NCBI RefSeq assembly: GCF_039729015.1
Contig: NZ_CP155792.1
Location: 2,996,001 to 3,060,000, forward strand
Length of the DNA: 64,000 bases
Direction of reading: 5' to 3'
Source of the DNA: Blastococcus sp. HT6-30
GTDB lineage: Bacteria > Actinomycetota > Actinomycetes > Mycobacteriales > Geodermatophilaceae
Shown: positions 1 to 9,272 of the stretch, piece by piece
How the letters are laid out: each line of letters starts with the position of its first letter
How positions within the stretch are numbered: position 1 is the stretch's first letter
Notes under the pieces: generated by a model
What the model was told of the DNA's origin: nothing
Seen by the model: the letters and a program-made list of their open reading frames with translations, nothing else
Databases searched by the model: none
Made by a program: the position numbers and the translations under genes

Positions 1-960
1 TCCCGCCCCGCACCACCTTCGCCCCCGTGGCCGCCGACCAGTAGAACGAGCCGTGCTGGAAGTCGACGACGAAGCCACCGCGCCCGGCGGCCGCGTCGCT
101 GCTGGTCGGGAACCCCAGGTAGCCCGCCGACCCACCGGCCTTCTTCCAGGCCTCCAGGATCGCGCCCCGCACGACGTGCGCCCCGGTCTGCGCCGACCAG
201 TGGATCTCGCCACCCTGGAACGGCGTCATGTACCCCCGCCCATCGGCCGTGACCCCGTCGTCCCCGGTCGGATAGCCCAGCGCCGCGGGACCGCCGGCCG
301 CCTTGTACGCCGCCAGGATCCCGCCCCGCACCACCTTCGCCCCCGTGGCCGCCGACCAGTAGAACGAGCCGTGCTGGAAGTCGACGACGAAGCCACCGCG
401 CCCGGCGGCCGCGTCGCTGCTGGTCGGGAACCCCAGGTAGCCCGCCGACCCACCGGCCTTCTTCCAGGCCTCCAGGATCGCGCCCCGCACGACGTGCGCC
501 CCGGTCTGCGCCGACCAGTGGATCTCGCCACCCTGGAACGGCGTCATGTACCCCCGCCCATCGGCCGTGACCCCGTCGTCCCCGGTCGGATAGCCCAGCG
601 CCGCGGGACCGCCGGCCGCCTTGTACGCCGCCAGGATCCCGCCCCGCACCACCTTCGCCCCCGTGGCCGCCGACCAGTAGAACGAGCCGTGCTGGAAGTC
701 GACGACGAAGCCACCGCGCCCGGCGGCCGCGTCGCTGCTGGTCGGGAACCCCAGGTAGCCCGCCGACCCACCGGCCTTCTTCCAGGCCTCCAGGATCGCG
801 CCCCGCACGACGTGCGCCCCGGTCTGCGCCGACCAGTGGATCTCGCCACCCTGGAACGGCGTCATGTACCCCCGCCCATCGGCCGTGACCCCGTCGTCCC
901 CGGTCGGATAGCCCAGCGCCGCGGGACCGCCGGCCGCCTTGTACGCCGCCAGGACCCCGC
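1..960 (-). repeat. 318-bp tandem repeat array coding for paired LGFP modules
   Basis: The sequence at position 1 recurs at 319 and 637, and in slightly diverged form at 955. The period is exactly 318 bp (106 codons, two LGFP repeats). The first three copies look identical at the DNA level. Each unit encodes one YLGFPTS-type and one ALGYPTGDD-type repeat. Repeats further upstream in the gene (960-1400) are clearly diverged, so the identical block is a recent amplification or is kept uniform by recombination. The array continues past the left edge. Confidence 0.95.
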
Positions 961-2278
961 CCCGCACCACCTTCGCCCCCGTGGCCGCCGACCAGAACAC
1001 CTGCCCGCCCTCGAAGGCCGTCGTGAATCCGCCACCGGGCGCGGGCGTGTCCCCTGACGTGGGGTAGCCGAGAGCACCGGCCTGCGCGCCGCGCTCGCGC
1101 CACTTGTCCAGGATCGCCCCGCGGACCTCGTACGCCTCGGTCGCGGCAGACCAGTAGATCGAGCCGCCCTGGAAGTCGGTGAAGAACCCGGTGCCCCAGG
1201 GGGCCGCCGTATCGTCCCCGGTGGGGTACCCGAGCGCGGCAGGACCACCGAGATGCAGGTACCTGTCGAGGATCGCCCCCCGCACGACGTGGGCACCGGT
1301 GCCGCGCGACCAGTAGAGGTGCCCGCCGGTGTAGGTGCGCCGGCATCCGTCGTTCGGGAGGTCGCAGGTCACGTCGGACGTCGGCGCCCCGATGTCCACC
1401 CCCGCAGCCCGTAGCGCGTCGTACTTCTCGAGCACTTCGGAACCGCCGGAGCTCTGCGTGCTGCCGAACCAGTCGGTGAAGTAGTTGTAGAAGTTCCGGT
1501 TGCCGTAGGCGGAGCAGACGTCCCCTGTGCCGTACCCGGCGCTGAGGGCGGCGCGGTTGGGCGTGTACGGCGTGTAATTGTAGAGCCCTGCGGTGGCCTG
1601 GTTCTGGATGTACACCGAGGCCCGACCGCAGTCACGGTCCTGGTAGTTGAACCGCGCGGGGTCCCCCGGGGCCACCTGGTACCCGATGCTGTTGGTCAGA
1701 CCGGCCCGATAGCTGTACCTGCCGGGATTGGCACGGTAGTGCTTGAACTGCCGCGCCGCCGAGTACACCTGGTTGTAGAAGCCGTAGTACTGGGTGTCGC
1801 ACGCGGCGGTGTCCGGGCAGCCGTACCCCATGGCGATCCGCAGCTTGCCGTCCGAGGGTCCGCTGGAGGTGATCAGCCCCTGCTCCTTTTGCAAGGTGAC
1901 CAGCAGTGCCTGCGGATTGATGCCGCAGGCCTGGGCCACCTTCCAGATGATCTGCGCCGCCGTCTCCTGGGTCGCACCCTGGTAGGCACCGCAGCGGGTG
2001 TCGGCCGAGCGTGTCCAGGTGTCCTGCCGGAAGTTCTTGAGGCAGTTGCTGCCGGAGCAGTTCCGCCCCTTGTCCTGGAGGAACCGCTGGATCCGCTCGA
2101 CGTTCATGGTGGACGTGTCGTAGAAGACCCCGTCGGTGATGATGTTGCCGGGGTCGAACAACGCCAGGTCCGCCGACTCGCGCAGGTCCGGGCTGCTCAG
2201 CAGCGAGCCGGTGCTCGCCACGAACGCCAGACCGCCGACCAGGAGGCCGGTGACGAGCAGCTTCAGCCGCTTCCTCAC
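1..2278 (-). CDS. Secreted LGFP-repeat protein, 3' end beyond the window
   Basis: An open frame runs from a GTG at 2278 off the left edge (759 codons visible, stop not seen). Residues 1-25 form a signal peptide or anchor (MRKRLKLLVTGLLVGGLAFV). Residues 40-275 match, from memory, the actinobacterial exoprotein type beginning FDPGNIITD, with several cysteines and a QKEQGLIT motif near residue 132. That motif recalls lysozyme-like folds, but the activity is unproven. From about residue 280 to the edge are LGFP repeats of about 53 residues (YLGFP, LGYP, ALGYP). LGFP domains are thought to attach proteins to the actinobacterial envelope. The GTG overlaps the stop of the upstream gene (GTGA), so the two are probably translationally coupled. 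Often labelled hemagglutinin in databases; true role unknown. Confidence 0.8.
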   Translation of the reverse strand, partial: MRKRLKLLVTGLLVGGLAFVASTGSLLSSPDLRESADLALFDPGNIITDGVFYDTSTMNVERIQRFLQDKGRNCSGSNCLKNFRQDTWTRSADTRCGAYQGATQETAAQIIWKVAQACGINPQALLVTLQKEQGLITSSGPSDGKLRIAMGYGCPDTAACDTQYYGFYNQVYSAARQFKHYRANPGRYSYRAGLTNSIGYQVAPGDPARFNYQDRDCGRASVYIQNQATAGLYNYTPYTPNRAALSAGYGTGDVCSAYGNRNFYNYFTDWFGSTQSSGGSEVLEKYDALRAAGVDIGAPTSDVTCDLPNDGCRRTYTGGHLYWSRGTGAHVVRGAILDRYLHLGGPAALGYPTGDDTAAPWGTGFFTDFQGGSIYWSAATEAYEVRGAILDKWRERGAQAGALGYPTSGDTPAPGGGFTTAFEGGQVFWSAATGAKVVRGGVLAAYKAAGGPAALGYPTGDDGVTADGRGYMTPFQGGEIHWSAQTGAHVVRGAILEAWKKAGGSAGYLGFPTSSDAAAGRGGFVVDFQHGSFYWSAATGAKVVRGGILAAYKAAGGPAALGYPTGDDGVTADGRGYMTPFQGGEIHWSAQTGAHVVRGAILEAWKKAGGSAGYLGFPTSSDAAAGRGGFVVDFQHGSFYWSAATGAKVVRGGILAAYKAAGGPAALGYPTGDDGVTADGRGYMTPFQGGEIHWSAQTGAHVVRGAILEAWKKAGGSAGYLGFPTSSDAAAGRGGFVVDFQHGSFYWSAATGAKVVRGG

Positions 2279-2847
2279 GGGACCACCACCGAGAAGACCG
2301 CCGACTCGCCGGTCGACCGCGCGGAGGTGTAGCTCAGGACCGCCTCGTAGGTGCCCGGGACGAGCGCGGGTCCCCCCGCCCGCACCTCGCCGCAGCTCGT
2401 GGTGGCCGCGTCCGGGACCGCCTCGGCCGAGCCGCTGGCGACCACACCGCCCCGCGACAGGGTGAGGGTGCAGGTACCGCCGCTCTCCACCGCGTCACCG
2501 ACGAAGCCGCCGGCGACGGCCTCGCCGGCGCCCGGGTCCCAACCCGAGTAGGTGGACATCACGACAACCGGGCGCAGGGCGTCCGGCGCCGGCGCCGTGA
2601 TGGGAACCGCCTCGGGATCCTCGTCGGCCGGCTCGGTGGGGACCGCCGACGGCTCGTCGAGCACCTCGTCGACGACCGGGGCGTCCGCGTCCCGGTCAGC
2701 GGTCGGCTGGGACACGCCTGCCCCGTCACCGCTGGGCGACGTGCCCCCGTCGGGGCGCGAGAGCAGGAACAGCAGTCCGACTCCTCCCAGGACGAGGAGC
2801 GCGAGCACGCCGAGGACGACCGGCCGGCGCGTGGCGGAACGAGACAT
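2275..2847 (-). CDS. Membrane-anchored extracellular hypothetical protein
   Basis: 190 residues from an ATG at 2847, preceded by GGGAG five bases upstream. A basic N-terminus (MSRSATRR) and one hydrophobic helix (about residues 9-31) predict a single-pass protein with its body outside. A Pro/Asp/Glu/Ser/Thr-rich linker (about 32-90) leads to a C-terminal domain of about 95 residues with two or three cysteines and alternating hydrophobic strands, resembling an Ig-like beta-sandwich. The stop overlaps the GTG of the LGFP-repeat gene (GTGA), so the two proteins are probably made together. No family recognised; a surface partner or adaptor for the LGFP protein is an inference. Confidence 0.7.
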   Translation of the reverse strand: MSRSATRRPVVLGVLALLVLGGVGLLFLLSRPDGGTSPSGDGAGVSQPTADRDADAPVVDEVLDEPSAVPTEPADEDPEAVPITAPAPDALRPVVVMSTYSGWDPGAGEAVAGGFVGDAVESGGTCTLTLSRGGVVASGSAEAVPDAATTSCGEVRAGGPALVPGTYEAVLSYTSARSTGESAVFSVVVP

Positions 2848-3260
2848 GACAACTCCCAGGGCGACCGACGGTCGGAGCCGGTCATCGGCGTCTGGACGGG
2901 AAGGCGGGCGGACAGCGGCACCTCGCCCCATCCCAGTGTGTTGACGAGGCTACGCTTGGTCACCACGCGCATCGGTGAACGACGCGTCGTCGACCGGCTG
3001 TCGACCGCATTTCCCCCGCCGATGCGCTCGCCATCGGCGGCCCCGCTCCCGCGACGGCTGCGACTGGTGCGCATACAGGGACTCGGTGGGACACGACTAG
3101 CCGCGTGCAGATGGCAATTCTGTGCCGGAGAGCCCCCGGGCCTCGCACGAGTAGCTAGCCTTGCCAACACCGATGCACAAAGCGTCACAACTCGTCCGCC
3201 CGGCGCCAGGGGCCTCCTGGCACCCCTCGGACCGGCGCACGACACCGCTGTGAGGACCAC
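2848..3260. other. 413-bp divergent intergenic region
   Basis: This stretch separates the minus-strand LGFP pair from the plus-strand LCP gene, so it should hold both promoters. A TAGCCT box at 3156-3161 could serve as a -10 for the LCP gene, leaving a leader of about 90 nt. A GAGGA Shine-Dalgarno lies at 3252-3256, four bases before the GTG. No tRNA, convincing small gene or strong hairpin was seen. Base composition is slightly less GC-rich than the flanking genes, as expected for non-coding DNA. Confidence 0.5.
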
Positions 3261-4808
3261 GTGAGCCGAGACCGGAACGAGCAGGGCCGCCCGGCCGGGC
3301 GTCCGCTGCCCCCGCGCCTCGACCCCCGAGCGGGGCGGCCGCCACGGCTGCGCCCTGCCGGCGACCGACCGGGTCCAGCGGCCGGAGGCTCCCCTCGCGA
3401 GCGCCGCGGGGGCCGCAGCGCGGTCGCCGCTCGTGTCGTCGCAGGCGTCCTCTCGGCCACGCTCCTCGCCGGCTCCGGCTGGGGTTGGTACCTGGGGCAG
3501 GTGGCCTCCGCCACCGTCAACCGGACCGCCGCGATCCCCACGGACGGCAACGAGGGCTCCGGCAACGGGGAGGCGATGAACCTGCTCCTCGTGGGCAACG
3601 ACAGCCGCAGCTCTCTCACCGAGCAGCAGCTGGCGGAGCTCAACGCCGGCACGGACTCGGGCGTCAACACCGACACGATGATCTTGGTGCACGTTCCCGC
3701 CGACGGGTCGCGCGCATCCTTCGTCAGCTTCCCCCGCGACTCCTACGTCGAGATCCCGGGCTACGGCTGGGACAAGCTGAACGCCGCTTACGCCTACGGC
3801 TACGCCGCGGCCGACGACGACGCGGCGGAGACGGTGCGCCGGGCCTCCGGCGCCCAGCTCCTGGTGCGCAGCATCAGCCAGCTCACCGGGCTGCGGATCG
3901 ACCACTACGCGGAGGTCGACCTGCTCGGCTTCTTCAACCTGAGCTCGGTCGTCGGCGGCGTGGACGTCAACCTCTGCGAGGCGGTCGACGACTCCTTCTA
4001 CTCGGGCGCGGTATTCCCCGCCGGGCCGCAGACCATCAGCGGCGCCGACGCCCTGAAGTTCGTCCGCCAGCGGCACGGTCTGCCCCGCGGCGACTTCGAC
4101 CGGATCGTCCGCCAGCAGGTGTTCATCGGCGGCGTGCTCCGGAAAATGCTGTCCGAGGACGTGCTGCTCAACCTCGCGAAGCAGCGGGAGCTGGTCGAGG
4201 CGGCGGCGGAGTCGCTGACCGTGGACGAGTCGCTGGACCTGCTGGAGCTGGCCGAGCAGATGCAGTCGGTGACCGCCGGGAGCATCGAGTTCCAGACCGT
4301 GCCCAACGTCGGGACCGACAAGGCGGGCGCGAAGTCGATCGTCCGACTGGAGGAGCAGGAGACGCTGCACGACTTCTTCGCCCAACTGTCGGCCCAGCCG
4401 GAGCGGGAGACGCCGGCGACGGCCGAGGCTCCGGCGACCGTCGACCCCTCGACGGTGTCGGTCGACGTCTACAACGGCTCGGGGACCTCCGGGCTGGCCG
4501 CCAAGGCGGCTTCCGCCCTGATGGCGGCGGGATTCTCGGTCGGCGCGACCGGGAACGCCTCCTCGATGGACCACGACCAGACCGAGGTCCGCTACGCCGC
4601 CGGTGACGAAGCGCTCGCCAACACGGTCGCCGCCGCCATCCCCGGCGCAGTGACCGAGGAGAGCGACGACGCGGCCAGCGGCACCGTGCAGCTGGTCCTG
4701 GGCGGGGACTTCAACGGCGTCGGCCAGGCAGTCACTCCCGCGGCGCCCACCGCGGACGCGGAGGGCGAGGACGCCCGCACCGCAGCGGACACCACCTGCA
4801 TCAACTGA
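3261..4808 (+). CDS. LytR-CpsA-Psr (LCP) family cell-wall polymer ligase with LytR_C domain
   Basis: 515 residues. A Pro/Arg-rich cytoplasmic tail (1-52) and one transmembrane helix (about 54-77) precede the LCP catalytic domain (about 105-330). Family hallmarks are visible: NDSR around residue 114, NTDTM near 137, SFPRDS near 157, DKLNAAYAYG near 171, and a later FVRQRHG...GDFDRI block. The C-terminus (about 395-475) is a LytR_C domain beginning VDVYNGSGTSGLA. LCP enzymes transfer undecaprenyl-linked glycopolymers (teichoic acid, arabinogalactan) to peptidoglycan outside the membrane. The conserved Asp/Arg residues for Mg-pyrophosphate are present. In this window the CDP-ribitol cassette at 29.7-33.1 kb is a possible polymer source, but no direct link is shown. 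GTG start supported by GAGGA at 3252. Confidence 0.92.
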   Translation: MSRDRNEQGRPAGRPLPPRLDPRAGRPPRLRPAGDRPGPAAGGSPRERRGGRSAVAARVVAGVLSATLLAGSGWGWYLGQVASATVNRTAAIPTDGNEGSGNGEAMNLLLVGNDSRSSLTEQQLAELNAGTDSGVNTDTMILVHVPADGSRASFVSFPRDSYVEIPGYGWDKLNAAYAYGYAAADDDAAETVRRASGAQLLVRSISQLTGLRIDHYAEVDLLGFFNLSSVVGGVDVNLCEAVDDSFYSGAVFPAGPQTISGADALKFVRQRHGLPRGDFDRIVRQQVFIGGVLRKMLSEDVLLNLAKQRELVEAAAESLTVDESLDLLELAEQMQSVTAGSIEFQTVPNVGTDKAGAKSIVRLEEQETLHDFFAQLSAQPERETPATAEAPATVDPSTVSVDVYNGSGTSGLAAKAASALMAAGFSVGATGNASSMDHDQTEVRYAAGDEALANTVAAAIPGAVTEESDDAASGTVQLVLGGDFNGVGQAVTPAAPTADAEGEDARTAADTTCIN

Positions 4809-4882
4809 TCCCCTCAGGCGGTTCCGCGCGCCCGGGTGCGGGCGGGCGGGCCGCCGGGCCACGGCAGTGACAGGCTGTGCCC

Positions 4883-5677
4883 ATGGCCGCCACACTGCCC
4901 GCTGATCTGCTCTCGGCCGTACTGCGACGGGACGGCGCCGCTCCCCTCGTGACGCAGTACGACGACACCACCGGCGAGCGAGTGGAGCTGTCCGCGGCGA
5001 CTCTCGCGAACTGGGTGGCCAAGACGGCGAACCTGCTCCAGGAGGAGTTCGACGTCGGTCCCGGGAGCCGGGTGACGCTCGCCCTGCCGGTGCACTGGCA
5101 GACCGCCGCCGTCCTGCTCGCGGTGTGGAGCTGTGGCGCCACCGTCGTCGACACCGCCGCGGAGGACGAGGGCCGGCTCGATGACGCCGACGTCGTCCTG
5201 GCCGCCCAGGACCGGCTGCCCGCGCTGGAGGAACTCGGCCCTGCCGAACTCCTCGGCCTGTCACTGCACCCGCTGGGCATGGGCATGTCCGGGTACGTGG
5301 GCCCCGCGCGTGACTTCGCCCTGGAAGTGCGATCGCACGGTGACGTCTTCCACCCGTGGCAGGTCCCGGACCCGACCACGCCCGGGCTGGTCGTCGGTGG
5401 GCTCGAACTGCTCCTCGGAGGGCTGGTGAACGCCGCCCGGGAGCTCGCCACCCGGCTTGGCCTGGCCGAAGGCGACCGGGTTCTCGTCGACGAACAGACC
5501 GCCGCGGAGGCCGGCCCGGTCGCCTGGCTGCTGGCTCCCCTGTCCGCCGGCGCCTCCATCGTGCTCGTCCGATCACCCGATCCGGCGCTCCTGCCCGCTC
5601 GGGCCGCGACCGAGCGGGTCACCGCGACGCTGGGGCGGCGGGTGGACGGCGTTCGCGAGCTGGGCCGGCCCGCTTGA
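4883..5677 (+). CDS. TIGR03089 family protein (truncated AMP-binding-like)
   Basis: 264 residues. The N-terminal half resembles the start of acyl-CoA synthetase/AMP-ligase folds (LANWVAKTANLL, ALPVHWQTAAVLLAVWSCGATVV), but the protein ends long before the catalytic motifs of that superfamily. This matches the actinobacterial TIGR03089 family as I remember it, which commonly lies beside LCP genes. Function is unknown. The ATG at 4883 is chosen over the in-frame GTG at 4877 because CAGGCT at 4871-4876 lies six bases before it, as in the leaderless genes elsewhere here. A short inverted repeat (5679-5694) follows the stop and may act as a weak terminator. Confidence 0.8.
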   Translation: MAATLPADLLSAVLRRDGAAPLVTQYDDTTGERVELSAATLANWVAKTANLLQEEFDVGPGSRVTLALPVHWQTAAVLLAVWSCGATVVDTAAEDEGRLDDADVVLAAQDRLPALEELGPAELLGLSLHPLGMGMSGYVGPARDFALEVRSHGDVFHPWQVPDPTTPGLVVGGLELLLGGLVNAARELATRLGLAEGDRVLVDEQTAAEAGPVAWLLAPLSAGASIVLVRSPDPALLPARAATERVTATLGRRVDGVRELGRPA

Positions 5678-6272
5678 TCGGTCCCGTGGGACCGGGGGAC
5701 GATCGGGTGCACGAGCGTCGTCGTGGAGCCGACCAGGACCGCACCCGGACCGAACGCCCGGCCTGGTCATCCACCACGTCAGTGCGCCGGTCGCAATCCG
5801 TGCACCACGCCGCTGCACTCCCCGACGACGTCGTCGAGCGGTCTCTTCGTCGCCCCAGCTGGCGATGTCCACCCCGTCGCCGAGTAGTACGGCAAACGGA
5901 CGACCGCCCCGTCCCATTCGACCTGATACCCGTGGGCCATGGTGCACCCTCCACTCGAGCATTCGTGCCGGAGGTAGGCACTCGACTACTTGCCGTGCAT
6001 TTCCGAAACGCCGACATCACGGGCCCTTCAGCCCCGCCTGTGGCCCCGTCCTGCAACCTCCCAGCGAGGTTCCGACGGGCACCGTCGGCGTCCACCAGTT
6101 GAGTGCGTCAGGGGGTCAAGCGTCAGAACGTCAAACAGGTGTCACACCGGCTCTCCCATGATGTTCCGCCTGGTGCCGAGATCACTCCCGGGGGCCGCAT
6201 TCGGACGCAGACGCGGCTGCGACTCTGAAGGCAACCACATCGTCTTGACCCGCGAGAACACCGGTCGACGTC
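5678..6272. other. 595-bp intergenic region, mostly non-coding
   Basis: The region lies between two convergent genes and has noticeably lower GC and poorer codon bias than its neighbours. It holds a possible decayed small gene on the minus strand (5779-5940, listed separately) and a short inverted repeat just after the upstream stop. No RNA gene or mobile element remnant was recognised in 5941-6272. Confidence 0.5.
5779..5940 (-). pseudogene. Possible small decayed gene with a frameshift
   Basis: An ATG at 5940 has an excellent Shine-Dalgarno (GGAGGG, six bases upstream) and reads MAHGYQVEWDGAVVRLPY with good codon bias before becoming unconvincing and stopping at 5779. The neighbouring frame carries the plausible continuation FAVLLGDGVDIASWGDEETARR. 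Restoring a second copy of the 7-mer TTTGCCG would join the two frames smoothly, so loss of one copy by slippage is a simple explanation. Family unknown. It may equally be a chance reading frame with a good ribosome site. Confidence 0.3.
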
Positions 6273-7427
6273 CTACTTCAGGAGACTCCGTGCGATCACC
6301 ATGCGCTGCACCTGGTTGGTCCCCTCGTAGATCTGAGTGATCTTGGCGTCGCGCATCATGCGCTCGACCGGGAAGTCCTGGGTGTAGCCGGCGCCGCCGA
6401 ACAGCTGGACGGCGTCGGTGGTCACCTGCATGGCGACGTCGGAGGCGAACGCCTTCGCGGAGGCCGAGACGCGGGTGACGTCGGGGCGCCCCTGCTCCCC
6501 CGCCGCCGCGGCGACGTAGACCAGGTGGCGGGCCGCCTCGATCCGCATCTCCATGTCGGCGAGCACGAACTGCACCCCCTGGAACGAGCCGACGCTCGTT
6601 CCGAACTGCTTCCGCTCCTTGACGTAGGCGACCGCGGCGTCGAGCGCGCCCTGGGCGACGCCGACGGCCTGGGCGCCGATGGTCGGGCGGGTGAAGTCCA
6701 GCGTCCGCAGCGCGGTCTTGAAGCCCGTGCCGGGTGCGCCGATGATCCGGTCGGCCGGGACGGTGCAGTCGGTGAAGTACAGCTCGCAGGTGGGCGAGCC
6801 CTTGATGCCCATCTTGCGTTCCTTCGGCCCCACGGCGAAGCCGGGGTCGTCCCGGTGCACGGCGAACGCCGAGATGCCGTTGGCACCAGTCTCCGGGTCG
6901 GTGACGGCCATGACCGTGTACCACTCGGAGACGCCGGCGTTGGTGATCCAGGCCTTGGTGCCGTTGAGCACCCAGTTCTCGCCGTCGAGCCGGGCACGGG
7001 TCTTCATCGCGGCGGCGTCGGAGCCGGCTTCGCGCTCGGAGAGCCCGTAGCTGATCATCGCGTCGCCCGACGCGATCGACGGCAGGACCTTCTGCTTCAC
7101 GTCCTCGGACGCCGACAGGATGATCGGCATCGACCCGAGCTTGTTGACCGCCGGGATGAGCGAGGCGCTCATGTCGACCCGGGCGACCTCCTCGATGACG
7201 ATGCAGGTGGCGATCGCGTCGGCGCCCTCGCCGCCGTACTGCTCGGGGATGTGGGTGGCGTGGAAGCCGGCCGCGGTGAGCGCCTTCTGCGCCTCGATCG
7301 GGTAGCGCGACTCGGCGTCGACCTCGGCGGCGTAGGGGGCGATCTCCCGCTCGGCGATGTCGCGCACCGCCGCCCGGATGGCCTCGTGCTCCTCGGTCAA
7401 GGCGTACAGCCCGCTGTTCGTACCCAC
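6273..7427 (-). CDS. fadE: Acyl-CoA dehydrogenase (FadE25-like)
   Basis: 384 residues, the normal length for a short/medium-chain acyl-CoA dehydrogenase. It would oxidise acyl-CoA to trans-2-enoyl-CoA, passing electrons via FAD to ETF. Visible hallmarks are YGLSEREAGSDA (FAD/substrate loop), WITNAG, the central FTRPTIGAQAVGVAQGALD segment, and the C-terminal QIYEGTNQVQR, whose Glu (about 368) is the catalytic base in this family. It precedes purE as in the mycobacterial fadE25-purE-purK order. The GTG at 7427 lies seven bases after TAGGAT (7440-7435), indicating a leaderless transcript of its own. Exact chain-length preference cannot be read from sequence. Confidence 0.94.
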   Translation of the reverse strand: MGTNSGLYALTEEHEAIRAAVRDIAEREIAPYAAEVDAESRYPIEAQKALTAAGFHATHIPEQYGGEGADAIATCIVIEEVARVDMSASLIPAVNKLGSMPIILSASEDVKQKVLPSIASGDAMISYGLSEREAGSDAAAMKTRARLDGENWVLNGTKAWITNAGVSEWYTVMAVTDPETGANGISAFAVHRDDPGFAVGPKERKMGIKGSPTCELYFTDCTVPADRIIGAPGTGFKTALRTLDFTRPTIGAQAVGVAQGALDAAVAYVKERKQFGTSVGSFQGVQFVLADMEMRIEAARHLVYVAAAAGEQGRPDVTRVSASAKAFASDVAMQVTTDAVQLFGGAGYTQDFPVERMMRDAKITQIYEGTNQVQRMVIARSLLK

Positions 7428-7450
7428 GCCGTCGATCCTAGGAGGTCCGA

Positions 7451-7975
7451 CTACCCGTCGGTAGCGAGGCGCTCCTGGAGGGTGAGATCACGGGCGACGA
7501 CGCTCTCGGCGAGCTCGGCCTGGAACCGCTCGACCCGCGCTCGCAGCTGCGGGTCGGCGGCGGCGAGGATGCGGACGGCGAGCAGGCCGGCGTTCCGCCC
7601 ACCGCCGATGCCGACGGTCGCCACCGGCACCCCGGCCGGCATCTGCACGATCGACAGCAGGCTGTCGATCCCGTCGAGCCGGTCCAGCGGGCGCGGCACG
7701 CCGATGACCGGCAGCGGCGTGGCCGCGGCGACCATGCCGGGCAGGTGCGCCGCTCCCCCGGCGCCGGCGACGATCACCCGCAGACCCCGGGCGGCCGCAC
7801 CCTCGGCGTAGTCGAGCATCCGGCGCGGGGTGCGGTGGGCGGAGAGGACGTGCGCCTCCCAGCCGACGCCGAACTCCACCAGCGCTTCGGCGGCCGGCGC
7901 CATCATCGGCCAGTCCGAGTCGCTGCCCATGACGATCCCGACGACCGGGTCGTCGGCAGGGACCAGCCGGCTCAC
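7451..7975 (-). CDS. purE: N5-carboxyaminoimidazole ribonucleotide mutase PurE
   Basis: 174 residues. PurE converts N5-CAIR to CAIR in de novo purine synthesis. Class I motifs are clear: [11 protein letters not shown] near the start, SAHRTP, then [15 protein letters not shown] and GVP. The GTG at 7975 is chosen because GAGGAGG lies just upstream and the protein then begins at the usual place. It is 17 bp downstream of purK on the same strand, so PurK product (N5-CAIR) is made beside its user. Confidence 0.95.
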   Translation of the reverse strand: MSRLVPADDPVVGIVMGSDSDWPMMAPAAEALVEFGVGWEAHVLSAHRTPRRMLDYAEGAAARGLRVIVAGAGGAAHLPGMVAAATPLPVIGVPRPLDRLDGIDSLLSIVQMPAGVPVATVGIGGGRNAGLLAVRILAAADPQLRARVERFQAELAESVVARDLTLQERLATDG

Positions 7976-7992
7976 GGGGGCCTCCTCGGCGC

Positions 7993-9198
7993 TCAGTGGT
8001 CGTGCTCGAAGGCGAAAGCGGGGTCGACGACCCCGTCGGCCAGGTAGCGCGCGGCGGCGACCGCGCGGGCCCGCACCTCCGCGACGTCGTCGCCCAGGGC
8101 GGTCACGTGCCCCAGCTTGCGGCCCCGGCGCTGGGTCTTGCCGTACCAGTGCAGCTTCACGTCGGGCCAGTGCGCCATGAAGTGGTGGATGCGCTCGTCG
8201 AGCGCGGGCCCCGACCAGTCCTCGGCCGCCGCGGCGCCACCGAGGACGTTGGCCATCACCGCGACCGGCGCGGTCATCGCCGTCGACCCCAGCGGGTAGT
8301 CGAGGACGGCGCGCAGGTGCTGCTCGAACTGGCTGGTCCGCGCGCCCTCGATCGTCCAGTGGCCCGAGTTGTGCGGGCGCATGGCGAGCTCGTTGACCAG
8401 GATGCCGTCGGGGGTCTCGAACAGCTCGACGGCGAGCATGCCGACGACGCCGAGCCGGTCGGCGATCCGCACGGCGAGCTCCTGCGCCGCGGCCGCCCGC
8501 TCCTCGGACAGACCGGGTGCCGGGGCGATCACCTCCGCGCAGACGCCGTCGCGCTGGACCGTCTCGACGACCGGCCACACGGCCACCTGCCCGAAGGGCG
8601 ACCGGGCCACCTGCGCCGACAGTTCCCGGACCATCGCCACCCGCTGCTCGGCCAGGAGCGTGCCGTGCCGCTCCAGCAGCGACGCCGCCTCCACGACGTC
8701 GCGGACGACGAAGACCCCCTTCCCGTCGTAGCCGCCGCGCGGGGTCTTGAGCACCACCGGCCAGCGGTGGGCGGTGGCGAACACCTCGACGTCGGCCGCC
8801 GAGGACACCTCCGCCCACGCCGGCTGCGGCTCCCCCGCCTCGCCGAGCGCGCGCCGGAGGACGAGCTTGTCCTGGGCGTGCACGAGCGCCCCCGGGCTCG
8901 GGGCGACCCGAGTACCGGCCGCCTCGAGCGCTTCGAGGTGGTCGGTCGGCACGTGCTCGTGGTCGAAGGTGACGACGGTGGCGCCGCCGGCCACCGCGCG
9001 CAGGGCGTCGAGGTCCCGGTGGTCGCCGAAGCGCACGTCGGCGGCGACGAGCGCGGCCGACTCATCGGGGCCGGCGGCCAGGACCCGGAGCGACTGGCCG
9101 AGCGCGACGGCCGCCTGGTGGGTCATCCGGGCGAGCTGGCCGCCGCCGATCATGGCCACCACGGGGAGTGCGGTGTGCGGGTGCAGAGGCGCAGGCAT
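7993..9198 (-). CDS. purK: N5-carboxyaminoimidazole ribonucleotide synthase PurK
   Basis: 401 residues, an ATP-grasp enzyme that carboxylates AIR with bicarbonate and ATP. The N-terminal nucleotide-binding segment reads [11 protein letters not shown], followed by FDHEHVP. ATP-grasp features [15 protein letters not shown] and [17 protein letters not shown] are present in order. A TAGCCT box lies nine bases upstream of the ATG, and the divergent gtrA gene has its own box about 80 bp away. Forms an operon with purE. Confidence 0.95.
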   Translation of the reverse strand: MPAPLHPHTALPVVAMIGGGQLARMTHQAAVALGQSLRVLAAGPDESAALVAADVRFGDHRDLDALRAVAGGATVVTFDHEHVPTDHLEALEAAGTRVAPSPGALVHAQDKLVLRRALGEAGEPQPAWAEVSSAADVEVFATAHRWPVVLKTPRGGYDGKGVFVVRDVVEAASLLERHGTLLAEQRVAMVRELSAQVARSPFGQVAVWPVVETVQRDGVCAEVIAPAPGLSEERAAAAQELAVRIADRLGVVGMLAVELFETPDGILVNELAMRPHNSGHWTIEGARTSQFEQHLRAVLDYPLGSTAMTAPVAVMANVLGGAAAAEDWSGPALDERIHHFMAHWPDVKLHWYGKTQRRGRKLGHVTALGDDVAEVRARAVAAARYLADGVVDPAFAFEHDH

Positions 9199-9260
9199 GG
9201 TGCCCGAAGGCTAGCGGCGTCCCCGGGCCGCGCGGCGAGCGCCCGGGACCGGCGCCTCCG

Positions 9261-9266
9261 TACAGT
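9261..9266 (+). promoter_or_regulatory. TACAGT -10 box for a leaderless gtrA-like gene
   Basis: TACAGT lies exactly six bases before the GTG at 9273. With a start site about seven bases after the -10, transcription would begin at the start codon. The same geometry recurs at many genes in this window. No -35 element is obvious. Confidence 0.55.
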
Positions 9267-9272
9267 GCTGGC

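Noticed and set aside
2848-3260. tRNA or riboswitch in the divergent gap
   Set aside because: No cloverleaf arms, TTCGA loop or known riboswitch core was found.
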